From CAYILR01 sp964364175 (GTDB lineage Bacteria; Bdellovibrionota; UBA1018), in NCBI GenBank assembly GCA_964364175.1, contig CAYILR010000006.1, positions 1 to 64,000 of the forward strand: a DNA stretch of 64,000 nucleotides. Direction: 5' to 3'. The notes under the pieces were generated by a model. The model made no database searches, had not been told where the DNA came from, and saw only the letters and a program-made list of their open reading frames with translations. The position numbers were made by a program, and so were the translations under genes. This document shows, piece by piece, positions 18,198 through 27,257 of this stretch (positions are counted from its first letter, which is position 1; each line of letters opens with the position of its first letter).

Positions 18198-18767
18198 ATG
18201 CCTAAAACCTCAATCCGCAATCGCCGCCGCCGCAAGAGACTCAGTGCTGATTTTGAACTCCAGCTCACCAGCATGATGGACGTGCTCGTGATTATTGTCG
18301 TGTTTTTGTTGAAGAGCAGCGTGACCAGCACGAACTCCTTCTCCACCGTCGCCGGCCTGACTATGCCGACGAGCAATGCCCAGGAATCACCGCCGGACAG
18401 CTTGCAAGTCATCATCACTCCCGAAGGGATGACCGTCGACAACGAGCGAATTGTGGAATTTGTCCAAACCCAAGCTTCCGTCGGAACCGACGCTACCTAT
18501 GCGATCAAAAAGACCGATCTCGATGAGGGAAACCGCCGAGTCCGCCCGCTTTATGATTCGCTGGTGAAAGCTCGTGAGAAGGCTGAAATCCTCAAACTCA
18601 AGTCCGGGGCCAAGGATGCGCAAGGGAAGCCCGTTGCCTTTGATGGAGTGCTAGCGATTCAAGCCGACAAACGAGTTCACTACGACACGATTCGCAAGAT
18701 CATGTACACAGCCGCAACGGCCGGTTACAAGACGTTTCGATTCTTAGCTATGAAACGTGAGACTTAA
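18198..18767 (+). CDS. TolR/ExbD-family motor subunit 2 (AglS-like)
   Basis: The 189-residue protein begins with a very basic cytoplasmic end (KTSIRNRRRRKRLSADFELQ). One membrane helix follows with the proton-binding Asp in LTSMMDVLVIIVVFLLKSS, then a periplasmic ExbD-like domain ending in DKRVHYDTIRKIMYTAATAGYKTFRFLAMK. It starts three bases after the first TolR-type gene. Two non-identical TolR-type subunits with one TolQ-type subunit is the arrangement of the AglRQS motor. Its stop shares four bases with the convergent trxA stop. Confidence 0.87.
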   Translation: MPKTSIRNRRRRKRLSADFELQLTSMMDVLVIIVVFLLKSSVTSTNSFSTVAGLTMPTSNAQESPPDSLQVIITPEGMTVDNERIVEFVQTQASVGTDATYAIKKTDLDEGNRRVRPLYDSLVKAREKAEILKLKSGAKDAQGKPVAFDGVLAIQADKRVHYDTIRKIMYTAATAGYKTFRFLAMKRET

Positions 18768-19096
18768 ACAAATTTGCTGATGGCTTGAACGTAAGAGTCT
18801 TTAGGCTGATTCCCTACCAAACGATCCACTTCCTGTCCGCCTTTGAAAACAATCACAGTAGGAATCCCGCGCACGCCAAATTTGGTCGGAACCGTGGGAT
18901 TATTGTCGACGTCCATTTTGCAGACTTTGACTTTGCCGGTGTACTGATCGGCGATGGATTCAATCGTGGGAGCCAGCATGCGGCAGGGACCGCACCATTC
19001 GGCCCAAAAATCGACCAAAGTGACCTGGTTGGCCTTCAGGACCTCGGCATCAAAGTTTCCGTCAGTGGCTTCTACGATATTTTTGGACTCAGACAT
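18764..19096 (-). CDS. trxA: Thioredoxin
   Basis: This is a 110-residue single-domain thioredoxin with the active site WCGPC (Trp34-Cys38), the buried Asp-Phe-Trp-Ala stretch before it, and the cis-proline loop (RGIPTVIVF). It reduces protein disulfides in the cytoplasm with NADPH via thioredoxin reductase. The length is standard. It is convergent with the motor operon and divergent from gmhA. Confidence 0.97.
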   Translation of the reverse strand: MSESKNIVEATDGNFDAEVLKANQVTLVDFWAEWCGPCRMLAPTIESIADQYTGKVKVCKMDVDNNPTVPTKFGVRGIPTVIVFKGGQEVDRLVGNQPKDSYVQAISKFV

Positions 19097-19145
19097 AAAT
19101 TCTCCCTTTCAGAGCGGCTTCGATTTAGAATAAAAGAAATAGCAC

Positions 19146-19739
19146 ATGGAATCCATAACTGAGAAAGCAAAAAAGTACCTACTTGAAACCGCCGACGAGA
19201 GCATCCGGATCAAGCGCCAATTCCTAGACGAATGTGGCGAAAAACTGGTCCAGGCAGCAGCCCTCGTGGCCAAAACCGTCCAATCCGGGGGCAAGATCCT
19301 GATTTTCGGGAACGGAGGCTCAGCTGCCGATGCCCAGCACATGGCCGCCGAGATGGTCGGTCGTATGTTGATCGAGCGAGCGCCGCTGCCTGCGATTGCG
19401 CTGACCACCGACACCTCCAATCTGACCGCGATCGGCAATGACTATGGGTACGACCAAGTTTTCCTCAGACAAGTTCAGGCTTTGGCTCAGCCGCAGGACC
19501 TGATTTTGGCCATCTCGACTTCTGGCAATAGCCAGAACGTCCTCTTGGCTGTTGAATCAGCACGCAAAAAGGGATGCAAGATTCTTTCCCTGACTGGCGG
19601 CAAGGGCGGCAAGCTAGCAGCGTTAGCTGATATTTCTCTGAACGTCGCAGCCGGTACGAACTCCAGCCGGATTCAGGAGTCCCATATTTTCGCGGTTCAT
19701 AGTCTGGTGGATCTTTGTGACCGATTTTTTTTAAAATAG
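19146..19739 (+). CDS. gmhA: Sedoheptulose-7-phosphate isomerase (SIS domain)
   Basis: The 197-residue protein is a single SIS domain. GNGGSAADAQHMAAEMVGR and AISTSGNSQNVLLAV bind the sugar phosphate, and the C-terminal IQESHIFAVHSLVDLCD matches GmhA. GmhA starts ADP-heptose synthesis for the lipopolysaccharide inner core. DiaA, a replication-initiation factor, has the same fold, but the conserved Glu/His positions favour the isomerase. No other heptose genes lie beside it. Confidence 0.88.
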   Translation: MESITEKAKKYLLETADESIRIKRQFLDECGEKLVQAAALVAKTVQSGGKILIFGNGGSAADAQHMAAEMVGRMLIERAPLPAIALTTDTSNLTAIGNDYGYDQVFLRQVQALAQPQDLILAISTSGNSQNVLLAVESARKKGCKILSLTGGKGGKLAALADISLNVAAGTNSSRIQESHIFAVHSLVDLCDRFFLK

Positions 19740-19755
19740 TACGGATACATTCGTA
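19740..19755. promoter_or_regulatory. Upstream half-matching copy of the AAA-gene operator palindrome
   Basis: TACGGATACATTCGTA differs at two positions from the core TACGAATATATTCGTA of the perfect palindrome downstream. The two centres are 33 bases apart, close to three helical turns, so both would face the same side of the DNA. Confidence 0.5.
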
Positions 19756-19766
19756 CTTATGTATTG

Positions 19767-19794
19767 TTATTATACGAATATATTCGTATAATAA
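19767..19794. promoter_or_regulatory. Perfect 28-bp palindrome just before the AAA/DUF4143 gene
   Basis: The half-site TTATTATACGAATA (19767-19780) is followed by its exact reverse complement (19781-19794), ending three bases before the ATG at 19798. It fills the space where a Shine-Dalgarno would lie; none is seen. It could be an operator, an mRNA hairpin hiding the start, or both. Confidence 0.7.
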
Positions 19795-19797
19795 ACC

Positions 19798-21090
19798 ATG
19801 GATCGGGAAGCCCTAAGAAAAACAGTTGTTCAGCAGCTTCTCGATTTTAGGGAAGATAGTCCCTTTATCCAGCGCACGCTTCCCGTGGATTTTGATTCTC
19901 ACCTCAAGGGACCTGAAGTGAGTGTGATCACTGGCGTCAGGCGTTGTGGCAAGTCGACTTTTTTTAAACAAATTCAGATGCTTTTACCCCAACCCAACAA
20001 AGTCTATTTTTTTGATTTCGAAGATCCTTTGTTGGACGATTTTGGAATTCAGGATTTGCAGACCGTCTATGAGCTTTGGTTGGAAATGGATTCGCCCAGA
20101 GATCAGGACTCGGTTTTTATTTTCTACGATGAAATTCAGAATGTCGAAAATTGGGAGCGCTGGGTTCGTAAATTGGCCAAATACAAAAAGCACAAAATTT
20201 TTGTGACTGGCTCCAATTCACAAATGCTGAGTGGTGAATTGGCAACTGCTTTGACTGGGAGGCATCGCCCGATTCACATGATGCCTTTGTCTTTTTTTGA
20301 ACTATGCGAACATTCTTTTCAGCTTTCTCAATTAGATGCGCTCTCTCAGGAATCCACGGAGATTTCAGTCAAAAAAAATAAGATTCTCGAATCTTTATTG
20401 AGAATCGGAGGGTTCCCCAGACCCCACCTGGAAAAAAACACCTCGCTGCTCCCTCTCTATTTCAATGACATTATCACCAAGGATATTATCAGAAGGCGAA
20501 AAATTAAAAATAGCCAAGCTCTGGTCAGGTTGGGAGGGCTGTTGTGTCGAGAGAATACGCGGCTTTTCAATCGAGCCAAGACCTCAAAGATCTTGGATAT
20601 CAAGGATAATTCAACTTTTTCTAAATATTGTTCTTATTTTCAAGAGACATTTCTTTTTTATGAGATTCGACAATATTCCCCTTCTCTGAGAAAACAGATG
20701 AGGAGTCTGTCGAAATTTTATTGCGTGGATCCAGCTCTTCCTCGATCAGTGGCTGGGAGCAGCAGTTCGGGGTATTCTTCCGAGTTTGAAAACCTGGTCT
20801 TTTTGGAATTGAAACGGATTTTCTCAGAAATTTATTATTGGCGCTCTCAGGATGGACGAGAAGTGGATTTTCTTGTCAAAGGACAAAAAGGTTGGCGAGG
20901 GATTCAGGTGGCATATTCAGTATCCAGCCCTGAAACTTTGAATCGAGAGATCGAAGCATTGAAGAGTCTGAACTCAGAAATTGCTGTGGAAAAAAACTAT
21001 ATTGTCACGGCTGCAGAAAATAGGACTATCAAGACGGACTCGGTTCGGGTGGAAGTGATATCGCTGGATCGATTGAAAAAAACGGTCTAA
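19798..21090 (+). CDS. AAA-type ATPase with DUF4143 C-terminal domain
   Basis: The 430-residue protein has a Walker A motif (GVRRCGKST, about residue 48) and a Walker B stretch (VFIFYDEIQNVENWERWVRKL, about 102). The TGSNSQMLSGELATALTGRH segment is typical of this family. The second half is DUF4143 with a PD-(D/E)XK-like fold (YWRSQDGREVDFLVKG). Such genes are common, widely transferred, and of unproven function. No toxin or antitoxin partner lies beside it. The palindromes upstream suggest tight or self-control. Confidence 0.85.
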   Translation: MDREALRKTVVQQLLDFREDSPFIQRTLPVDFDSHLKGPEVSVITGVRRCGKSTFFKQIQMLLPQPNKVYFFDFEDPLLDDFGIQDLQTVYELWLEMDSPRDQDSVFIFYDEIQNVENWERWVRKLAKYKKHKIFVTGSNSQMLSGELATALTGRHRPIHMMPLSFFELCEHSFQLSQLDALSQESTEISVKKNKILESLLRIGGFPRPHLEKNTSLLPLYFNDIITKDIIRRRKIKNSQALVRLGGLLCRENTRLFNRAKTSKILDIKDNSTFSKYCSYFQETFLFYEIRQYSPSLRKQMRSLSKFYCVDPALPRSVAGSSSSGYSSEFENLVFLELKRIFSEIYYWRSQDGREVDFLVKGQKGWRGIQVAYSVSSPETLNREIEALKSLNSEIAVEKNYIVTAAENRTIKTDSVRVEVISLDRLKKTV

Positions 21091-21108
21091 TTTATTTTGA
21101 CCAAAGAA

Positions 21109-23763
21109 TCACGGCTTTTTCCCCAACTCCTCAGCAAACCACAGCTTCGATTTCTGCTCATAGCGGCGAGTGATGATTTTAAAAATATCATCCTCGACCT
21201 CGATGAGACTGAAATAATCTTCGGGATCGGGTGTGCCTCGGGTCGGAACTCCTTTTGCGTCAGCTCCAAACTTAGCGCCGCTGGTTCCCAGGTCCTCAGT
21301 GTCTTCGACCACTGTGGGTTTGGGGCTTCCTGATTTTCCGGCGGAAGGGAGAGGGAATGCTCTACTCACTGAGTGATAGGCCTCGCTATTGGGATCGAGA
21401 TTGTATTGAATATCCTTTGCTTTCAAAACGCCGGTCTGTCCTTGTTTGAGTTCGAATCCTGTTACAGTCATGCTGGGAGGTGGGGCGTTTTCGTTCATTG
21501 CGGCGGCTTCTTTGGCAGGTCCTGCTTCTACGAATGGTTTGGGAGCATGGATGGGAGTTTTTTTGACGTTCTCTATTTGTCCTGCAGTCGCGGCTCCGAT
21601 ATCCATCCGAGGTTCATCGACGACATTGCTCTCCGGTTCCGGTGTTTCTGATTCGATTTGATTGGCCAGCTGCTTGCCCGTGAGATCGCGAGCGTTCTCC
21701 AGATTGGTGCCGATATTGAGGTTGACCGGTGGCGGTGTTTGAGGAAGATCCACTTCACACGAGCAATCGCTCTTGATTTGCGACCAAACGCTCATCATAT
21801 CGGTTTTAATTATTTTCTGCGAACAGGCGGCGAGTCCGGCTAGATATTTTTGCTTATATTCTTCTGCTTTTTCGGACTTAATCTGCGCAGCCAGGTCAGC
21901 ACTTTTCCTTGCGCCATAGCAAAGCCGGTCACAGATGGACAAACCCATCACCATTGTTTTGCCTGCTTCGAGGCTGGGGGCATCGTGAGTTTGAAATGCC
22001 AGCTCAGCTAGGCTTTCGGCAACGTTGGGTTCCAGAGGATACGGAATTCTGGCGGGGAGGTAGGTCGGAAGCGGAGGCAGCATTCCCGTTTTGAAAATCC
22101 CCATTCCATCCTTGCAATTGACAAAGCCTTCGAACTGATTTTTTGCAGCGTCTGCCTTGAGGCGTTTGAATTGCTGGCCTTGCTGATATGCGGTGAATCC
22201 TCCGGTTCCTGTCAAAGAGCCCCGGATGAGATGTTCGTTCGATCCGACCGGAGTCTTGCCGGTGGCTTTGTTGGAACCCAGGATATTGGCATGTGCTTCT
22301 CTAAAAAAAAAATCTGAAATTTTTGAATATAGATTTTGTGGTTTTACGGCTGCTGTTTTGTTTTGTTCCTGAATTTTGCTTTGTCCTACTAGCGCTCCAG
22401 TGAAACGTTTAATGACTTCTCCCGCAACCGAACGCCAGGTGCAGTACATGTATTTGGTCATCAGATTGAGTTCGACTTCGTTTTGCATCGAAGCCAGCAT
22501 GCAGGAGCGCATTTGCACTCCATCCATTTTTCCTCCGGCGCGGGAGGAGTTTCCGGAGAATTTTTCATTTTCTGCGCACTCGACATTGTCTTTGACGTCT
22601 TTTTGTTTACCTAGCCCAGCATAGAGTTTTTCGCGGTCTTCTTTGATCAGATCTCGGTTGGATGCTAGTTCCGCTCTCATGGATGCGCAATAGTCCACTA
22701 CGCCATAAGCAGAGGCTTGAATCACCTTGCCCTTGGTTTTGAGGTCGATCTGCATTTTTTTCATGAGTGACATCATGACAGTGACCATATCGCCTCGGGC
22801 GATGGCTTGTGCGTCTCCGCCTCCTCTGCACTGGTGATTTTCGCCCGGAGATTCGTCCCGGTATTGATCATCAGGGAATTTAAAATATTTGAACAAGCCA
22901 TTCGACATATTGGCGATCCCGCAGTTGGCCCACTCTGAGTAGAAATTTCCGGGGATTACCTTGTCTTCTTTTGTCGAATTGAGGAGATCAGGAGTGAATC
23001 CTTTATACATTCCCGCGATTTTATTTCTTCCCTTCCAGGGGACTCCCGTGTCGCGCACGAGCTGGTCACTTCCGGCAATGAAAATTCGGACCATTCTCTC
23101 GAAGGCTTCGGCGATGAAATTTTGAGCTTTCTCGGCGTTATCCTTTCCGGGTGCGAGTTTTCCATTAGCCATTTTGATCGCATGGGCCAGGCGGATATCG
23201 GTTCGTGGATCGGGAGAGGGAGTCGAGTTTTGATCTGTCGCCGCTGGATCCAAGTTGAGTCCGTCCAAGGAGGCTTGTAGCACCAGATACTTGCTGAACA
23301 TTTTGTTCGCAATCTGTTCGAAATCAACCATGGATTGCTCTCCAGCCAGCTGGTCCGGCTCGCGAGGGTCGTCGTAGATGATGAATGAAGATCCGAGCCC
23401 ATCCAAGAAATACAAAAAGGAAGTTTGGAATGGGTTTTTGAGCTGTTTCTCTGCTTTGGATTTGAATTCAAGAACGGTGCTTTTGGCTTTGGCAAAATGA
23501 GCATCGTATGTTTTTTTGCGAAGATCGGGATTGTTGTAAGCGAAAGGATTCATGAGCTGAAGCTTTTTTGCTTCCTCAGGGACTTGGGCATCCAGTTTTG
23601 CGAGTTCTGCTTCTTGTTCCGCGGGGGTTTTTGGAGTGCCGGGTTGTGTTTTGAAATCATCGGGGTTCGGAGTGGGATCAGCAGAGAGAGTGACTGAACA
23701 CAAAAGGACGTAAAGAAGCAGCAGGAATAGCTTCTTCGTTTGGAAGAATGAGAATTTTCCCAT
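21109..23763 (-). CDS. Large exported protein of unknown family with C-terminal IF..I..R.E motif
   Basis: This is an 884-residue protein with a signal peptide (LFLLLLYVLLCSVTLSA). The mature protein is mostly helical and cysteine-bearing (NCGIANMSNG, VDYCASMRAE, CSQKIIKTD, DCSCEVDLP). About residue 640 onward is Pro/Glu-rich and probably disordered. The last 35 residues hold EVEDDIFKIITRRYEQ, which resembles a C-terminal stretch in the two exported proteins on the other side of the divergent gap. I do not recognise a domain. Cysteine content suggests disulfides after export. It shares the 118-bp divergent region with the next gene. Confidence 0.75.
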   Translation of the reverse strand: MGKFSFFQTKKLFLLLLYVLLCSVTLSADPTPNPDDFKTQPGTPKTPAEQEAELAKLDAQVPEEAKKLQLMNPFAYNNPDLRKKTYDAHFAKAKSTVLEFKSKAEKQLKNPFQTSFLYFLDGLGSSFIIYDDPREPDQLAGEQSMVDFEQIANKMFSKYLVLQASLDGLNLDPAATDQNSTPSPDPRTDIRLAHAIKMANGKLAPGKDNAEKAQNFIAEAFERMVRIFIAGSDQLVRDTGVPWKGRNKIAGMYKGFTPDLLNSTKEDKVIPGNFYSEWANCGIANMSNGLFKYFKFPDDQYRDESPGENHQCRGGGDAQAIARGDMVTVMMSLMKKMQIDLKTKGKVIQASAYGVVDYCASMRAELASNRDLIKEDREKLYAGLGKQKDVKDNVECAENEKFSGNSSRAGGKMDGVQMRSCMLASMQNEVELNLMTKYMYCTWRSVAGEVIKRFTGALVGQSKIQEQNKTAAVKPQNLYSKISDFFFREAHANILGSNKATGKTPVGSNEHLIRGSLTGTGGFTAYQQGQQFKRLKADAAKNQFEGFVNCKDGMGIFKTGMLPPLPTYLPARIPYPLEPNVAESLAELAFQTHDAPSLEAGKTMVMGLSICDRLCYGARKSADLAAQIKSEKAEEYKQKYLAGLAACSQKIIKTDMMSVWSQIKSDCSCEVDLPQTPPPVNLNIGTNLENARDLTGKQLANQIESETPEPESNVVDEPRMDIGAATAGQIENVKKTPIHAPKPFVEAGPAKEAAAMNENAPPPSMTVTGFELKQGQTGVLKAKDIQYNLDPNSEAYHSVSRAFPLPSAGKSGSPKPTVVEDTEDLGTSGAKFGADAKGVPTRGTPDPEDYFSLIEVEDDIFKIITRRYEQKSKLWFAEELGKKP

Positions 23764-23845
23764 TTTTTGATTATAATCGTCCTCATAGTTTAAATCTAAC
23801 TCTTAGAATTGAATCGATCTGGTTGGATTTTGACATTCGCTTTCT

Positions 23846-23873
23846 TTGACTCGCTCTATAGTGGCATTATATA
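23846..23873 (+). promoter_or_regulatory. Promoter placing transcription start at the ATG of the exported-protein gene
   Basis: TTGACT (23846-23851) and TATATA (23868-23873) are 16 bases apart. Transcription would start within a few bases of the ATG at 23882, and no Shine-Dalgarno lies before that ATG, so the transcript may be leaderless. Confidence 0.45.
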
Positions 23874-23881
23874 TTTAAGTC

Positions 23882-25312
23882 ATGGAAATACGCCTGCGCC
23901 AATGGATCGTTCTGGGTTTGATTTTCAGCGTGGTGCTTGAATCAGGAGCAGCGGCGGAATCAACCAAAGCGTGTCCTATGCAGTGCCAGCCGTACTTCTC
24001 GCTGAAAAGCCAGGTCAAATCAAATCCAGCGATACTCACTGATGCCGCTCAAACCTGTAAAATTCCGCCCGCTCATTTGGCGGTTGGGCCGGGTTGTGAG
24101 GCGATAAAAATTACTGAGACTGCCCTCAAAATCAATACTCGTGTGGTGACGATGTATACGGTTGCAACTGTGATCTGTGGGGTTGCCTGTTGGTTGCCAA
24201 TAGCATCTGCTGTTTGCGTTGGATCAGGCGTCATATCCACCCTGGGTGATTTGCAGGGATTGTCGCAGTTACAAAAAGAATCAAAAGAAGCCATAAGAGG
24301 TCTAAGCATGATGGCTACTGGCCTTGCTGTAGCTGGGGGTGTTACAGCGGCCACCACCACGGTAACTTCAACTACAGTGAGAAACAACAATTGTATAGCT
24401 GCTGCAACCTATGCAGTTGTTGCAGCAGCAAAATACGTGAGCATTCCTGGCGAACGAAAAAGCATTGATAAGAACTGCGATACTGTGCAAAAAGAATCAC
24501 TGATTTTGTCGGGGACAACAGGGATCTCCACCTGTCCAGAAACCAAACCTGGCAATCAGGGACCGAATCGCGAAGCGAGCCTTTCTGGTGGAGCGGCAGG
24601 TAGTCAGGGAGCCAAGGGAGCTCAGTCGGGGATCAGTGCAGGTTTGGCAGAACTTGCAAGTCCACCTCCCTCAGATGACCTTCAGTTCAACGAGGCTACC
24701 GTTGCGAGCGCTGCAACTGCAGGCTTCGACAAGGAATTTAAATCAAAAGATCTTCAGGAAATGTACAATCGAGCAAGTGAGTTTGGAATTAATACAGGAG
24801 ATCTAGAAAATAAAATTGCCAGTGGAATGTCCCCTTCTGATGCCATTGCATCACAGAATCTCAAAGATTTTCCACTGGATCGCAAAGATGCGTTGGTCAA
24901 AGACATGAAAAAACTTGAAGACATCGCTTTGCGTGGAAAATTGATGGAGGGTTCTGTCAAAGGCTCCACCTACGCTTCTTCCAACCAAGGTCCTAGGACA
25001 AGACCCACCGTCAGAGACCTCGTCTTTGGCATGAAAAATCCCAACGTCGAAGGCGAAGCTAAGGTAGATGAATATGTCTTTCAATCTACTACGAAGCCTC
25101 ATCTCGCGCCTGTTGATACTGGTACGGATGAATTCCATCCCTATTGGACGGGTACTATTTTCGATCTCGTCTCCATGCGCATCGAACTCTCGCTCGACAA
25201 AGTTGAGAAGCTCGAGTGGGTCAAACCCTCCAACAAATTCATCGCTGGCGAAAATTCGGGAGCGCCTGCTCCACAACAGCAAACTTCTCCAGCTCCAGCC
25301 GGGACCCAATGA
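23882..25312 (+). CDS. Exported protein of unknown family, first of a tandem paralogous pair
   Basis: The 476-residue protein starts with a signal peptide (IVLGLIFSVVLESGAAAE) and a cysteine pair region (CPMQCQPYF). A hydrophobic part (about 85-190) contains RVVTMYTVATVICGVACWLP and long Ala/Thr helices that may insert in a membrane. The second half has a helical module (EMYNRASEFGINTGDLENKI) and, about 45 residues from the end, TGTIFDLVSMRIELSLDKVE. The next gene repeats the same blocks, so the pair arose by duplication. I do not recognise a family. Confidence 0.75.
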   Translation: MEIRLRQWIVLGLIFSVVLESGAAAESTKACPMQCQPYFSLKSQVKSNPAILTDAAQTCKIPPAHLAVGPGCEAIKITETALKINTRVVTMYTVATVICGVACWLPIASAVCVGSGVISTLGDLQGLSQLQKESKEAIRGLSMMATGLAVAGGVTAATTTVTSTTVRNNNCIAAATYAVVAAAKYVSIPGERKSIDKNCDTVQKESLILSGTTGISTCPETKPGNQGPNREASLSGGAAGSQGAKGAQSGISAGLAELASPPPSDDLQFNEATVASAATAGFDKEFKSKDLQEMYNRASEFGINTGDLENKIASGMSPSDAIASQNLKDFPLDRKDALVKDMKKLEDIALRGKLMEGSVKGSTYASSNQGPRTRPTVRDLVFGMKNPNVEGEAKVDEYVFQSTTKPHLAPVDTGTDEFHPYWTGTIFDLVSMRIELSLDKVEKLEWVKPSNKFIAGENSGAPAPQQQTSPAPAGTQ

Positions 25313-27210
25313 AATTAAACTTACTCAGTGTGTTTTTTCTTCTCAGTACATCCGCCTGGGCAGGCGGAACAGAAACTGCTGCAAAGCCATTCGAAAAGCT
25401 CAATTTATTCAAAACCAAAAGCTGCCCAGCCTGTGGCCCCTACAACGACTACGCCGAGAAATACGGCGGTGGAAAACATCTGAGTGAACTCGAACAAGGC
25501 GCGATCGGAACATTGATTGATAACGCACGCGGAGTTACGACCGAGAAACAAATCAAATGCGATAAAAGCCTGATTCCCTACTATAGCCAAATCGCGCCGT
25601 ACTGCGAAGCCTCTCGGATGGCGGAGTACGCGGCGAATTTGAACGGGCGGGTGGTGACGTTTTATCTGACGGCGGTTGCGGTTTGTGGAGTGGCTTGCAA
25701 TGGACAGATGAATCGGGATGCGGCCATCGAGTCATTGATGTCCACTGAGTCTGCTGCCTCGGGCGCTAGCACAAAGGCAATATCCATGGCTTCAGATTGT
25801 GCAACTAGTAACTCAACTACAGCTTCGATTCAGGGACCGCTAGCAGAGGCAAAAACACATCTCTCCAATGTACAGGCACTCAAACTCAAGGATAATAATG
25901 TTTCGGCAGAAACGACGATGACTACCTTGGAAACATTGCAGGCAACGATGGCGCAAATCACCAGCAATTGGGAAGCAGTTCAAGCTCAAGTCGCAGTAGG
26001 TGCCAGCGATAGCTCTACAACCACAAGCTGTACTCCAGCGATTGAACCTGTTGCCACTGCAGTTTCAAAATATGCTGCAGTTTCAGCTGCTGCAGGCGAA
26101 GCTCTATCAGCGGCAACACTCTACAATAAAGAACGCTGGGCCTGCATCGGAGCAGTCGGAACCGCGCTGACGAACGATCTTCTCGCTTACAAACAACTCA
26201 AAGAAACCGGAGCCAAATCCGCTAACTCTATGACTCAAGTCTACTCCGCCGCCACACTCGGAGTGGGAGCCGCCTTGGCCTACAACGCATACACAGCCCC
26301 AGTGTCAGATGGTGGGAATACAATCACCAGCTGTGTGATGACAGGCATCCTCGCCGCAGTCACCGTCATGCGGTACCAAAATATTTCCACCGAGAAAAAA
26401 GCCGCATCCAGTGCCTGCAAGAGTGCAACTGAGCAATCCGCCACCAACTTCCAACAAGCCGGAGTCGATCCGATATGCAAGCCTTCTGAAACGCCTAGTC
26501 CACCGCCCGAAGCAAGCCTTGAAGGAACTGCATCGGCAACCCGAGGAGCCAACACAGGACGCCAGGGAGTTCACGGTGCAGACAGTGGCGTAGGAGCAGA
26601 CTACGGAGATTTCGACAATCCCGAACTCCTGCATGCAGCTACAGCCGGAGTGGGTGGGGATCTCGTTCCTCATCTCGACAAAGATGCGATCAAGAATCGA
26701 GCCGACGAACTCGGGATCAACACCAAACAGATCGGTGCTGCGGTCGCAAGCGGAGCCTCGCCCGCATCGATTCTCGGTGGCTTGAGCACACCCAAACTTG
26801 GACCGCTCGTCGGCGTCGTCAAAGGAATGGAAGATCTCGCAAGCAAAGGCCAGCTTTTCCAAGAAGGCGTAGTTGCCGGCACTGCGTATTCTGGAAGCCG
26901 AGGCAAGGGATCTCCAGCTACTGCCGGAGCCAAGGCTCCCGGCGGATTTACGCCTTCGGTCAAGGGTGGAGGCAAGGCCTCCGAAGTGGCTTTTGGCAAA
27001 GCTGTCGAAGTAAAACCTACTTACGACGGCAGTGACATCTGGCACACCGGCTACAAGGGCACGATCTTCGATCTGATCTCCAGAAAACTCGAAATCCGCC
27101 GTGACCGTGTCACGCAGCTCGACTACGCCATTCCCTTCAACAACGTTATGTCGACCAACAAGAACACCAGTGGCCCGCCGCCCACTACGTCACGGCCCGT
27201 GCGGAAATGA
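25309..27210 (+). CDS. Exported protein of unknown family, second of the paralogous pair
   Basis: From ATG 25309 this gives 633 residues with a signal peptide (MKLNLLSVFFLLSTSAWA). The ATG overlaps the previous stop (ATGA), which supports this start over an in-frame one at 25216. Matches to the upstream protein include RVVTFYLTAVAVCGVAC, ADELGINTKQIGAAVASG and the C-terminal KGTIFDLISRKLEIRRD. It is longer because of an Ala/Ser/Thr-rich central part (about 140-390) with hydrophobic helices. A CPACGPYND stretch near the mature N-terminus could be a redox or metal pair, but no thioredoxin fold is apparent. Confidence 0.75.
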   Translation: MKLNLLSVFFLLSTSAWAGGTETAAKPFEKLNLFKTKSCPACGPYNDYAEKYGGGKHLSELEQGAIGTLIDNARGVTTEKQIKCDKSLIPYYSQIAPYCEASRMAEYAANLNGRVVTFYLTAVAVCGVACNGQMNRDAAIESLMSTESAASGASTKAISMASDCATSNSTTASIQGPLAEAKTHLSNVQALKLKDNNVSAETTMTTLETLQATMAQITSNWEAVQAQVAVGASDSSTTTSCTPAIEPVATAVSKYAAVSAAAGEALSAATLYNKERWACIGAVGTALTNDLLAYKQLKETGAKSANSMTQVYSAATLGVGAALAYNAYTAPVSDGGNTITSCVMTGILAAVTVMRYQNISTEKKAASSACKSATEQSATNFQQAGVDPICKPSETPSPPPEASLEGTASATRGANTGRQGVHGADSGVGADYGDFDNPELLHAATAGVGGDLVPHLDKDAIKNRADELGINTKQIGAAVASGASPASILGGLSTPKLGPLVGVVKGMEDLASKGQLFQEGVVAGTAYSGSRGKGSPATAGAKAPGGFTPSVKGGGKASEVAFGKAVEVKPTYDGSDIWHTGYKGTIFDLISRKLEIRRDRVTQLDYAIPFNNVMSTNKNTSGPPPTTSRPVRK

Positions 27211-27257
27211 CAGGTAAGTCACTCCGGATTCAGGAGACAGATAATTGTTTAAAATCA

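Noticed and set aside
25216..25308. Earlier start of the 633-residue exported protein
   Set aside because: It lies inside the preceding gene and would bury the signal peptide; the ATGA overlap start at 25309 is better.
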